A stretch of 64,000 nt of DNA from CAYYFX01 sp046330135 (lineage in GTDB: Bacteria; ARS69): NCBI GenBank assembly GCA_046330135.1, contig JAXLTI010000006.1, forward strand, positions 124,001-188,000. Direction: 5' to 3'. This document shows, piece by piece, positions 1-8,535 of the stretch. Position numbers and translations under genes: made by a program. Position 1 is the first letter of the stretch; each line of letters opens with the position of its first letter. The notes below the pieces were generated by a model. It was not told the origin of the DNA. It did no database searches and saw only the letters and a program-made list of their open reading frames with translations.

Positions 1-759
1 CTCGTCCAGTACTGGCTCCAGGGCTGCAACTTCCAGATCTTCGAGACGCGCGGGTCGGACAAGCCGCCCCTCTCGATCCTGGACTGCGCGTCCAGCGTGA
101 TCTGGTTCGTCAGCTCGGACATCCCGGACGGGGACTCGTCGGTCTTGAACACCTATCACTCGGTCCCGCCGAACCCGCTGCCGTCGTACGTCGCCTCGGG
201 CGGAAACCTCATGATCTGCGGCCTGCAGCCGGTGTCGGCGGCGCGCTACACGCAGAACGTCGATACGGGCGACGTGATGTTCATGAACAACCTGCCGCTG
301 AACTTCCAGGCCACTCTCGTGGACACGACGATCGCGGATCACTGGTTTGCCACGCAGTTCGGCATCGCGCTCGTCAACGAGACGATCGCCTCCACGATTT
401 CGGACGTCCCAGATCTCATAGCCCGGCGCCTGCGGCTCTGCCGGTCCCACGTCACGTCGGGCCCGCACCCGTACCCGGATCTCCCGTTCGACCCCCTCGC
501 GTGGCCGCAAGGACCCATTCAGCGCGGCTTCGGGTTCTACGATCGTGGAATCGTGCCGATGGTCGTCGCGAATCCGGCGGAAGTCGTCTACACGGCGAAC
601 GACTCGAACGACGCGATCGCGATTCGTCGGCTGACCTCGCCGGGCGTGAACGGCAATTTGGTCTACGCAGGCTTCCATCCGTACTTCGTGGGTCGCCCGG
701 AGTTCCGGCAGTTCATCCGGGCGGTTCTCGCCGACTTCGGAGAGACCCCCGCGCCCTGA
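1..759 (+). CDS. C-terminal part of a lineage-specific exported protein (5' end outside window)
   Basis: The reading frame is open from the first base, so the gene starts before the window. The visible 252 residues are closely related to the C-terminal half of the lipoprotein at 1641-3380. They share the ASGGNLMICGLQPV segment, the VTSGPHPYPDLPFDP segment and an almost identical last 50 residues ending in LADFGE. The ASGGNLMICG stretch resembles the strand-turn of glutamine-amidotransferase-like or ThuA-like folds, but no catalytic Cys-His pair is evident. Function is unknown. It is most likely an exported or lipid-anchored protein like its paralogue. The frame is certain; the family is not one I can name. 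Confidence 0.85.
   Translation, partial: LVQYWLQGCNFQIFETRGSDKPPLSILDCASSVIWFVSSDIPDGDSSVLNTYHSVPPNPLPSYVASGGNLMICGLQPVSAARYTQNVDTGDVMFMNNLPLNFQATLVDTTIADHWFATQFGIALVNETIASTISDVPDLIARRLRLCRSHVTSGPHPYPDLPFDPLAWPQGPIQRGFGFYDRGIVPMVVANPAEVVYTANDSNDAIAIRRLTSPGVNGNLVYAGFHPYFVGRPEFRQFIRAVLADFGETPAP
568..744 (+). repeat. Long direct repeat with 3192-3368 (paralogous gene ends)
   Basis: The last ~180 bp of the first gene match the last ~180 bp of the third gene (3192-3368) at roughly 90% nucleotide identity by eye, including long identical runs around the ACGGCGAACGACTCG segment. This is above the identity seen further upstream in the same genes and suggests recent duplication or gene conversion. 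Confidence 0.8.
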
Positions 760-1054
760 GGTGGCGTCGCGGCCGGCCACGCCCGTCGCCGAGGACACGC
801 GGAGCATGGCGGCCGCCTGACCATCCGCGAGCAACACTCCATGGTCAGACCGGGACGGAGGACGCTCCTCGATCGACGCTATCGCCCGGATCCTGAAGCT
901 CGACCTGCCGGCAGCCCACTCGGCCTTCCTCTGGGGACCGAGACAGCCCGCGAGACGACCGACAAGGAGAGGGGTGACGAGACGGGCCGGGGACTTGCAA
1001 TTCGCCGGTTACGGTTGCATGATCGGGGCGTCCACAATCGCCGGGGGGTGGGCG

Positions 1055-1627
1055 ATGGGACGCTGGCTCATTCCGGTTCCGATCGTCGCAACTACGCTTC
1101 TCGCAGCCATTTCGGGCTGCCAGGACTTGCCTGGGCACCGGGAAGGAACCTCGGCACCTCGCGAAGCGGCGACGCCCACCGCGCCGACCCGCCGGCAGGG
1201 CGAAGGCGACCGACTTCTCCCGCGGACCGAGATCACGTTCGGTCCGGATGACTTCACCGTCTCCGGCACTGACGTGGAGTTCCGGTGGGCCCCGCAGCGC
1301 GGGTACGCGCGACCCGTCGATGGCTGGCGGTACGCGATGGTCTCGCTGGCGGACTACGTCCGCGACGGCGGCGGGATCGGTGATCCGACCGCGCGGATCA
1401 TGGCCTGGCTCGACACGTTGACTTGCTACCCGGACTTCTCCGGGGGCTACTTCACGGACTCGGTCGTCTGGCACGCGACCGTCATCGACACGCTCGAGTT
1501 TCCTCACGTCGCGCCGCCCGGCCCACCGAACGACTACGTCGTGTTCGCGGTCCGCGGCGTGAGCCACGGGGGCTGGGAGGAGATCGTGCGGCCCCGCAAC
1601 ACGAGGTTCTTCTCCATCCTTCCCTGA
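1055..1627 (+). CDS. Short lipoprotein paralogue (N-terminal domain only)
   Basis: This is a 190-residue protein with a lipoprotein signal peptide: MGRWL, a hydrophobic stretch, then the lipobox ISGC. The mature part aligns to the N-terminal third of the lipoprotein at 1641-3380. Shared blocks are LLPRTEITFGP, DVEFRW, DYVRDGG, WLDTLT, YPDFSGGYFTDS and the final NTRFF, after which this copy stops. I chose ATG 1055 because it places the signal peptide at the N-terminus; an upstream in-frame start at 974 adds a non-signal extension. It lies 13 bp before the full-length paralogue. It could be a real single-domain family member or a gene shortened by recombination, since the neighbouring copy carries the missing C-terminal part. 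Function unknown. Confidence 0.75.
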   Translation: MGRWLIPVPIVATTLLAAISGCQDLPGHREGTSAPREAATPTAPTRRQGEGDRLLPRTEITFGPDDFTVSGTDVEFRWAPQRGYARPVDGWRYAMVSLADYVRDGGGIGDPTARIMAWLDTLTCYPDFSGGYFTDSVVWHATVIDTLEFPHVAPPGPPNDYVVFAVRGVSHGGWEEIVRPRNTRFFSILP

Positions 1628-1640
1628 GAGGACGGTCTCG

Positions 1641-3380
1641 ATGGGACGCTCGCTGGTATCGGGATCGATCGTCGCGATCGCGCTTCTCGGCGTCTTCGGC
1701 TGCTTGCCGGGACACCGGGAGCCCGCCCTGGCGACCCTTGGAGAGGCCACCCTCGGACCGGCGCGCGGAGAAGGCGCGGCCGACCAGCTCCTGCCTCGAA
1801 CCGAGATCACGTTCGGACCCGCGGACCTCGGGGCCTGGGGCACGGACGTCGAATTCCGGTGGGCCAGCCGCCCGGGTTACGCGATCCCCAGGGGCGGTTT
1901 CCGGTATGCGCTGACCTCCCTTTCGGATTACGTCCGGGATGGCGGCCACTGGGGCGACCCGGCGTCGCTGATCTTCGCGTGGCTGGACACTCTGACGTAC
2001 TACCCGGACTTCTCGGGTGGCTACTTCACCGACTCGCTCGTCTGGCACAGGACCCAGGCCGACTCCGTCGAGTTCGCGAACGTGGTCCCCACCGACCACC
2101 CCGACCACGCGCTGTTCGCCGTCCGTGCCCTCGACCACACCGGCGCCGAAGACCTCGTGCGCGTGGCCAACACCAGGTTCTTCCACGTCTATGCCCATCT
2201 GGACGGTCCGTGCGTCCACCTGGTGTCCGACCTCGCGGGATCCTGGGACTGCAACGGCTTGCCGAGCGTTCGCGACGTGTTCCGCGGATCGGGTCTTCGC
2301 TTCCATTGGAGCGCGTCGCCCGGTCCGAACGAGACGGCGGTGACGGGCTTCAGCTACGCGGTGGACGACACCGCGAGCTGGCCACCGTACTCGCAGAACA
2401 CCGATTTCCCGCCGGGGGGAGACGCGTGGACGCCCGACCTCGGTCCGCACACGCTGTTCGTGCGCGCGATCGACGAGGGCGGCGCCGTCAGCGTCCTCCC
2501 GGCTCGCCTGATGGTCTACGCGGGCCCCCGCGGCTGCTCGGACCCGAAGGTCCTGGTCGTCCTGGATACCGTCCCGGCTGCGCTGGCGGGCGGCCTGTAC
2601 ACGATCTGGCCGAGAGACTACCGGACGGTCGAGCGCGCTCTCGTGCAGTACTGGTTCGACGGCAGCGACTACCAGCTCTTCGAGACGCAGGGAACGTCCA
2701 AGCCACCCGCGAGCGCGTTGGATTGTGCGTCCAGCGTGTTCTGGTTCCTCAGTGCGGACGTCGCCGACTGGGATTCGTCGGTGCTGCTCTCCTACAGCCG
2801 GGAATCCGTCAATCCGCTGCCTTCGTGGATCGCCTCCGGCGGGAACCTCATGATCTGCGGCCTCCAGCCGGTGGCGTCGGTGCGCTACATGCAAGACCGA
2901 GACACCGGTGCGGTGACTCCCATGCAGGGGCCCCCGTGGACGTTCGCTCCCCCAGGACAGCCCGTGTCGCATTGGATCGCCGCACAGTTCGGGATCGCGC
3001 GCATCGACGACTCGATCGGCGGCGCCATCAGCGACGGCTACGCCGCCGATCGCCTCCGGCTCTGCCGTTCCCGCGTCACGAGCGGCCCGCACCCGTACCC
3101 GGACCTCCCGTTCGACCCGCTCACGTGGCCCCAAGGCCCGGTGCAGCGCGGGTTCGGCTTCTACGATCGGGGGGTCGTGCCGAGGAGCGTCGCGAATCCC
3201 GCCGAGGTCATCTACACGGCGAACGACTCGAACGACGCGATCGCGATCCGGCGGCTGACCTCGCCGGGCGTGAACGGCAACCTTGTCTACGCGGGCTTCC
3301 ACCCGTATTTCGTGGGGCGTCCGGAGTTCCGGCAGTTCATCCAGGCCGTGCTGGCCGACTTCGGGGAGGACGCGCCCTGA
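1641..3380 (+). CDS. Full-length lineage-specific lipoprotein
   Basis: This 579-residue protein has a lipoprotein signal peptide ending at VFGC (Cys 21). Residues 50-190 match the short paralogue just upstream. A central stretch around residues 190-290 reads like a fibronectin/Ig-type beta domain. Residues 290-579 match the truncated gene at the window start and include the ASGGNLMICGLQPV block and many Tyr/Trp-rich short strands. It is probably anchored in the outer membrane or periplasm. Three related copies in 3.4 kb mark a local expansion. I know no characterised homologue; two-domain architecture and lipid anchoring are what the sequence supports. Confidence 0.8.
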   Translation: MGRSLVSGSIVAIALLGVFGCLPGHREPALATLGEATLGPARGEGAADQLLPRTEITFGPADLGAWGTDVEFRWASRPGYAIPRGGFRYALTSLSDYVRDGGHWGDPASLIFAWLDTLTYYPDFSGGYFTDSLVWHRTQADSVEFANVVPTDHPDHALFAVRALDHTGAEDLVRVANTRFFHVYAHLDGPCVHLVSDLAGSWDCNGLPSVRDVFRGSGLRFHWSASPGPNETAVTGFSYAVDDTASWPPYSQNTDFPPGGDAWTPDLGPHTLFVRAIDEGGAVSVLPARLMVYAGPRGCSDPKVLVVLDTVPAALAGGLYTIWPRDYRTVERALVQYWFDGSDYQLFETQGTSKPPASALDCASSVFWFLSADVADWDSSVLLSYSRESVNPLPSWIASGGNLMICGLQPVASVRYMQDRDTGAVTPMQGPPWTFAPPGQPVSHWIAAQFGIARIDDSIGGAISDGYAADRLRLCRSRVTSGPHPYPDLPFDPLTWPQGPVQRGFGFYDRGVVPRSVANPAEVIYTANDSNDAIAIRRLTSPGVNGNLVYAGFHPYFVGRPEFRQFIQAVLADFGEDAP

Positions 3381-3472
3381 GCAGTGCCGAATCGGGCTCG
3401 CCGGAGCTTGGCGAGGAAGGCGAACCGGAGGGTCGCGATCGAGAGTCCTCCGAGCGGCGGGCCGTGTCTGCG

Positions 3473-4897
3473 ATGTCGCCGGCCCCGGATGCGGACGCCC
3501 GCCTTCGCATCCTCGTGGCGATCGCCAGTTTCGGGACGCGGAACCTCGCGCTGCTCGAGGAGGTCATTCGCGGGTGGCGCTCGATGCCGTTCGACGTCCA
3601 TGTCGTGGTCGTTTCCGACGGCCCGAAGGACCTCGGCGACGGGGTGGAGGTCGTGGTCGGGCTTCCGGCGAGGAACCCGTGGTCCCTTCCGTTCGCGCAC
3701 AAGCCGATCTTCGCCGCGAACCTCGATCGCTACGACCTCTTCGCCTACTCGGAAGACGACATGGCGATCACCGCGGACCACGTGCGAGCGTTCCTGCGGG
3801 TGACGCCGGATTTGGCGCCCGACGAGATCGCCGGGTTCCTGAGATACGAGGTGGATGCGGCGGGTGGCCGGTGGTTCCCGGACATCCACGCGCACTTCCA
3901 CTGGAAGCCGGAGTCGGTGGGTCGTCGCGCCGAACACGTGATCGCCGAGCTGTCGAACGAGCATGCCGCGTTCTACCTCCTGAGCCGCGACCAGCTGGCG
4001 CGAGCCATCGCCTCGGGGGGATTCCTGCGCGCGCCGTACGAGGGTCGATACGACATGCTCTGCACCGTGGCCACGGATCCATACACGACGTGCGGCTTTC
4101 GCAAGGTCGTGGCCGTCTCGGCTTTGGAGTCGTTCGCGATCCACCATCTGAGCAACCGGTACGCCGGCCGGATGGGCGTGCCGCTCGCTGCCGTTCAGGA
4201 GCAGATCCAGGCGCTCTTCGGGATCGCCGCCGGCACGCTCCGGACGAGCCGGCTCTTGCACACGGAGTCCGGCTTCGGGAATCGAAAGTGGTCCACGCCC
4301 TACCACGACCCGGCCGACGAGGCCGTGGCCTCCCTGGTCCCTCGCGATGCGAGGACGGTGCTCTCGGTCGGGTGCGGATGGGGGGCAACGGAGGCACGGA
4401 TCCGCGAGGGCGGACGGTCGGTGACCGCACTGCCCCTGGACGGCGTCGTGGCGGCCTCGGCGGCCGCGCGAGGCGCCGAGGTCGTCCTCGGCACGCTGGA
4501 GGAGGCGCTCCAGGAGTTGGAGGGCCGCTCTTTCGACTGCATCCTGATCGCGGACCTTCTGCACCTGGCGCCGGACCCGGCGAAGCGACTCGCGCAGCTC
4601 TCGCCGTTCGTGGGTCCGGGCGGATCCGTGGTCGTCCGCAGCCCGAACTTCAGCTCGCTCCGGGTCCTCGCCAAGAGGGCGCTGAGGCGGGACGAGCTCG
4701 GGAAGCTGGGCTCCTTCAACGAATGCGGTGTGCACCCGCTCGGTCCGGCATCCCTGAAGCGCTACCTGCGATCCGCCGGCTTCCGCGTGACCGCGATGCG
4801 CTGGCCGGCGCGATCCGCCCGGAAGTCGCTGGACCGTTCGCTCGGACGATGGGGTGCGCCCCACTGGCTGCTGCAGGCGAGGCGGCTGGCCGTCTGA
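3473..4897 (+). CDS. Fusion of a glycosyltransferase-like domain and a SAM-dependent methyltransferase
   Basis: The protein is 474 residues. Residues ~5-260 look like a glycosyltransferase of GT-A type: an N-terminal beta strand LRILVAIASFG, a VVVVSDGPK strand, and an acidic YSEDDMAI motif in the place of the metal-binding DxD. Residues ~285-460 are a class I methyltransferase with motif I VLSVGCGWGATE and an acidic strand FDCILIADLLHL. Such pairs usually build or decorate surface glycans. ATG 3473 begins just before the first predicted strand; GTG 3464 is an alternative three codons upstream. Upstream lipoproteins run the same way. The substrate cannot be read from sequence. Confidence 0.75.
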   Translation: MSPAPDADARLRILVAIASFGTRNLALLEEVIRGWRSMPFDVHVVVVSDGPKDLGDGVEVVVGLPARNPWSLPFAHKPIFAANLDRYDLFAYSEDDMAITADHVRAFLRVTPDLAPDEIAGFLRYEVDAAGGRWFPDIHAHFHWKPESVGRRAEHVIAELSNEHAAFYLLSRDQLARAIASGGFLRAPYEGRYDMLCTVATDPYTTCGFRKVVAVSALESFAIHHLSNRYAGRMGVPLAAVQEQIQALFGIAAGTLRTSRLLHTESGFGNRKWSTPYHDPADEAVASLVPRDARTVLSVGCGWGATEARIREGGRSVTALPLDGVVAASAAARGAEVVLGTLEEALQELEGRSFDCILIADLLHLAPDPAKRLAQLSPFVGPGGSVVVRSPNFSSLRVLAKRALRRDELGKLGSFNECGVHPLGPASLKRYLRSAGFRVTAMRWPARSARKSLDRSLGRWGAPHWLLQARRLAV

Positions 4898-4993
4898 GGT
4901 GCCGTCCGGGCCGCGTCTGGGGCCCATTCGCGACGCGGACGCGGCTCGGTCGAGCGGCGTCTCGAGGCCGGCGCTCTCGCGCTCGCGACGCAG

Positions 4994-6040
4994 TCACTCC
5001 TTCAGCGATGCCATGTCGATCACGAAGCGGTACCTCACGTCGCTGCGCAGCATGCGCTCGTAGGCCTCGTTGATCTGCTGCATGCGGATCAGCTCGATGT
5101 CGCACGCGAGGCCGTGCTGCCCGCAGAAGTCGAGCATCTCCTGCGTCTCGGCGATGCCGCCGATCAGCGAGCCGGAGAGGCTTCGCCGGGGCATGATCAC
5201 GCGGAATGCACTCACGGACTGGGGGTTCCCCGGCGCTCCGACCAGGACCAGCGTACCGTCGAGCGCGAGCGTCGCCATCAGCGCATCGAGGTCGTGGTCG
5301 GCGGAGACCGTATCGAGGATCAGGTCGAAGCTCTTGGCGTGCTTCGCCATCGCGCCGACGTTCGTCGTGAGGACGACCTCGTCGGCGCCCAGACGGCGAC
5401 CGTCCGCGACCTTGCTCTCCGACCTCGTGAACAGGACGGTGTGCGCGCCGAAGGCGTGGGAGAACTTCACGGCCATGTGACCCAGTCCGCCGAGACCCAC
5501 GACGCCCACCTTCTTCCCCTGGGTCGCCCCCCACCGGCGCAGCGGGGAATAGGTGGTGATCCCGGCGCACAGCAGCGGCGCGGCGTGTGCGGGGTCGAGG
5601 CTCGTGGGGACCCGGAGCGTGAAGGCTTCGTCGCAGACGATGTCCTCCGAGTAGCCGCCGTAGGTCACGCCCCCGGAGTGCTTGTCGGGTCCGTTGTAGG
5701 TGAACACGGGCTCGGTCAGGCAGTACTGCTCGAGTCCGCCCCGGCAGCTCGAGCAGGTGCGGCAGGAATCGACCAGGCAACCGACGGCCGCGAGGTCTCC
5801 CGGTCTGAATCGAGCGACTTCCTTTCCGACCCGCGTGACGCGCCCGAGGATCTCGTGGCCCGGCACGACCGGGTAGGTGGTGGACCCCCATTCGTTGCGC
5901 GCGGTGTGCAGATCGCTGTGGCATACGCCGCAGTAGAGGATGTCGATCTCGACGTCGCGCGGCAGCGGTTCGCGCCGCGTGACCGCGAAGGGACCCAGGG
6001 GCGACGTGGCGGAAGGGGCGGCGAAGGCTCGGGTGGTCAC
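4994..6040 (-). CDS. Zinc-dependent NAD(P) alcohol dehydrogenase (YahK/cinnamyl-alcohol type)
   Basis: This is a 348-residue medium-chain dehydrogenase. The catalytic zinc ligands are Cys37 and His62 (YCGVCHSD and PGHE), the structural zinc cluster is Cys93/96/99/107, and the Rossmann glycine motif is VVGLGGLGH. Length and motifs fit the broad-specificity NADP-dependent aldehyde reductases (YahK, CAD family), which reduce aldehydes to alcohols in the cytoplasm. It stands alone on the minus strand, convergent with the fusion gene at 3473-4897 and divergent from the TMTC-like gene. The physiological substrate is open; detoxification of reactive aldehydes is the usual role for this branch. Confidence 0.9.
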   Translation of the reverse strand: MTTRAFAAPSATSPLGPFAVTRREPLPRDVEIDILYCGVCHSDLHTARNEWGSTTYPVVPGHEILGRVTRVGKEVARFRPGDLAAVGCLVDSCRTCSSCRGGLEQYCLTEPVFTYNGPDKHSGGVTYGGYSEDIVCDEAFTLRVPTSLDPAHAAPLLCAGITTYSPLRRWGATQGKKVGVVGLGGLGHMAVKFSHAFGAHTVLFTRSESKVADGRRLGADEVVLTTNVGAMAKHAKSFDLILDTVSADHDLDALMATLALDGTLVLVGAPGNPQSVSAFRVIMPRRSLSGSLIGGIAETQEMLDFCGQHGLACDIELIRMQQINEAYERMLRSDVRYRFVIDMASLKE

Positions 6041-6275
6041 GGGCAGGCCTTTCGACAGAGCAGCGGCGAGGCCGGACGAGCCAAGGTACTCCGGATCGAA
6101 GCCCGGGGGGCGTTCCCCCCGAGTCCGTTCACCAGGGGGGCCAAGCCGCGCCCGGCGACCGACCCCTTCCGTGCTTCACGCCTTCGGCTGGGGCAAGTCA
6201 CCTCTCTGCGCGGTCCCGGCGTATGATGGCCGGCGCGCGGCTGCGGACCTGCCGCGCGACGAGGTGCTCCCCTCG

Positions 6276-8522
6276 ATGACCGGAAGCCTCCGGAAGAACC
6301 GACGCCCGGGCGACGTCGCCCCCGCGAACGCAGCGAGGGCGCCGCACTCGATGCGCCCGGCGCGCCGCTGGCTCCTCGCGGGCATTCTCGGCATCCTGCT
6401 CGCCGTCGGCCTCGTCTACATCCCGGCCTACCACGCCGGGTTCATCTGGGATGACGACGACTACCTGACGATCAACCCGTTGATCGTGAAGAGCGGCGGT
6501 TTCACCAAGATCTGGGACCCGGGTTCCGGGATGAACCAGCAGTACTATCCGATGCTGTACACGTCGTTCCTCGCCGAGAAGGCTCTCTGGGGCGTCGAGA
6601 ACCCGCGCGGGTTTCACGTCACCAACGTGGTGCTCCACGCCGCGAACTCCATCCTTCTGCTCCTGCTGCTCCTCGAGATCGAGGTGCCCGGCGCCTTTCT
6701 CGTGGCCGCGCTCTTCGCTCTGCACCCGGTCCACGTGGAGTCGGTGAGTTGGATCTCCGAGCGCAAGAACGTCCTCTCCGGGTTCTTCTACCTCTTGGCG
6801 GCGCTCAGCTTCCTGCGCTTCGACCGGACCCCCCGCTTCCGGGACCTCGCGCTGAGCCTGGCGCTCTTCCTGCTGTCGCTCTTCTCGAAGACCGTCACCG
6901 CGTCGCTTCCCGTCGCGCTGGCGCTCGTCTACTGGTACCGGCGGCAGCCGCTCACTCGATCGCGCGTGAGGGCGCTGGGCGCCATGCTGGCCGTCGGGTT
7001 GCTCTTCGGCTTGATGACGAGGTCCTACGAGTACCGGCACGTGGCGAGCGCGGCCTCGGACGCCACGTGGTGGACGCCGGCCGAACGGCTGCTCGTCGCC
7101 GGACGGGCCTTCTGGTTCTACCCGTGGAAGATCGTCTGGCCCGCCCATCTCTCCTTCTCGTACGACCCGTGGAGGATCTCGACGGCCGTCGCCTGGCAAT
7201 GGCTCTTCCCGCTGGCGGCGGCGGCGGCGGCCGGCGTGACGTACTTGCTGTACCGGCGAAGGAGCATCGGCCGCGGCCCCGTTGCGGCGGCGCTCTTCTA
7301 CGCCGCGACCATCTTCCCCGCGCTGGGCTTCGTGCGCGTCGCGTACATGCGCTACACGCCGGTTGCGGATCACTTCACCTACCTCGCGACCGTGGGCGTC
7401 CTCCTCCTCGCGGTTGCGGCGGGGCGGCTTCTGCTGGGCCTCGGCGCGCGGAAAGCGGACGGGGCGCCACGAGCATGGCTCGGCCGCGCCGCGGCTTCGG
7501 CGGTGCTCGTCTCGTGTGCCGCCCTTTCCTTCCAGCACGCGCGGATCTTCCACGATCTCCACACCCTCTGGGCCGACACGTGCCGAACGAGCCCGTCGAG
7601 CTGGCTAGGGCAGCTGAACTACGGCGTGCAGCTGAAGCGGGAGGGGGACTACGCGGGTGCGGCGGACCACTTCCAGCGGGTCGCCCAGCTCGATCCGCCT
7701 CCGAGCGAGGCCGCCTTCCTGGCCTCGGCGAATCTCTCCTCCATCTACTTCCGCCAAGGCCACTACGAGCAGGCGCTCGCGACCGCGGAGGACTGTCTGA
7801 AGTACAAGGCGGACTATCCGCTGGCGCTCTTCAACCAGGGAAGGTCGCTCGAGATGCTCGGCCGGATGCCCGAGGCGGAGCGGGTTCTGAGCTCGCTCGT
7901 CGCCCTCAAGTTCGATCCCGACGAGGAACGCGTGGATTGGGATGTCCGACGTCGGCTCGACGATGCCAGCGTCTACGTCAGTCTCGCCGACGTCCAGGCC
8001 GCGCAGGGGAAGTTCGCCGCGGCGAAGGAGTCGTACCGGATGGCCGTGGAGCACGCTCCCTCGAGCCAGTCGGTGCACGAGGCCCGGGTCAAGGCGCTCT
8101 CGCAGTGGGGATCGACGTCCGACCTGATCGGCGCTCTTCGCGAGGCCGCGAAGTCGTCGACGAAGCCGACGCTCTTCCGCCTGCAACTGGCCTGGGTGCT
8201 GGCCGTCGCCGCGAGTCCCGGCGATCGCAACGGGCAGGAGGCGTTGACGCTGAGCGAGGCGCTCGTGAAGGAGCTGGGGGATCGGAACGCGTCGGCGCTC
8301 TCGATCCTGGCGGCGGCCCAGGCGGAGACCGGCGAGTTCGACCGGGCAGCCCAGACCGCCGGCCACGCCGTCGAGCTGGCTCAGGCTGCGGGCCAGGCGG
8401 AGCTGGTCCGACAAGCCACCGCGCAGCGCGACGCCTACGCTCGGCGGAATCACGTCTACTCGCTGCCCTCGGCGGCCGCCGCGTCGAGGGCGGCCGGCGA
8501 CTCGGCGGGCATCGGCCGCTGA
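6276..8522 (+). CDS. TMTC-like multi-pass membrane protein with TPR domain
   Basis: This is a 748-residue protein. Residues ~30-430 contain about ten hydrophobic segments with FIWDDDDYLT in the first exoplasmic loop and ALFALHPVHVESVSWISERKN, both hallmarks of the TMTC/DUF1736-type proteins related to lipid-linked-sugar glycosyltransferases of the GT-C fold. Residues ~440-720 are tetratricopeptide repeats. In eukaryotes TMTC proteins are O-mannosyltransferases; the bacterial members are uncharacterised. ATG 6276 has GAGGTG nine bases upstream; ATG 6351 is an alternative closer to the first membrane helix. The kinase gene follows after 13 bp, so the two are likely cotranscribed. Confidence 0.8.
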   Translation: MTGSLRKNRRPGDVAPANAARAPHSMRPARRWLLAGILGILLAVGLVYIPAYHAGFIWDDDDYLTINPLIVKSGGFTKIWDPGSGMNQQYYPMLYTSFLAEKALWGVENPRGFHVTNVVLHAANSILLLLLLLEIEVPGAFLVAALFALHPVHVESVSWISERKNVLSGFFYLLAALSFLRFDRTPRFRDLALSLALFLLSLFSKTVTASLPVALALVYWYRRQPLTRSRVRALGAMLAVGLLFGLMTRSYEYRHVASAASDATWWTPAERLLVAGRAFWFYPWKIVWPAHLSFSYDPWRISTAVAWQWLFPLAAAAAAGVTYLLYRRRSIGRGPVAAALFYAATIFPALGFVRVAYMRYTPVADHFTYLATVGVLLLAVAAGRLLLGLGARKADGAPRAWLGRAAASAVLVSCAALSFQHARIFHDLHTLWADTCRTSPSSWLGQLNYGVQLKREGDYAGAADHFQRVAQLDPPPSEAAFLASANLSSIYFRQGHYEQALATAEDCLKYKADYPLALFNQGRSLEMLGRMPEAERVLSSLVALKFDPDEERVDWDVRRRLDDASVYVSLADVQAAQGKFAAAKESYRMAVEHAPSSQSVHEARVKALSQWGSTSDLIGALREAAKSSTKPTLFRLQLAWVLAVAASPGDRNGQEALTLSEALVKELGDRNASALSILAAAQAETGEFDRAAQTAGHAVELAQAAGQAELVRQATAQRDAYARRNHVYSLPSAAAASRAAGDSAGIGR

Positions 8523-8535
8523 GGTAGAGTCGCAC

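Noticed and set aside
1482..3302. Long minus-strand open frame opposite the lipoprotein gene
   Set aside because: It is Arg/Val/Asp-rich with no motif, signal or start context, and mirrors a real plus-strand gene with strong family internal homology; a typical GC-rich shadow frame.
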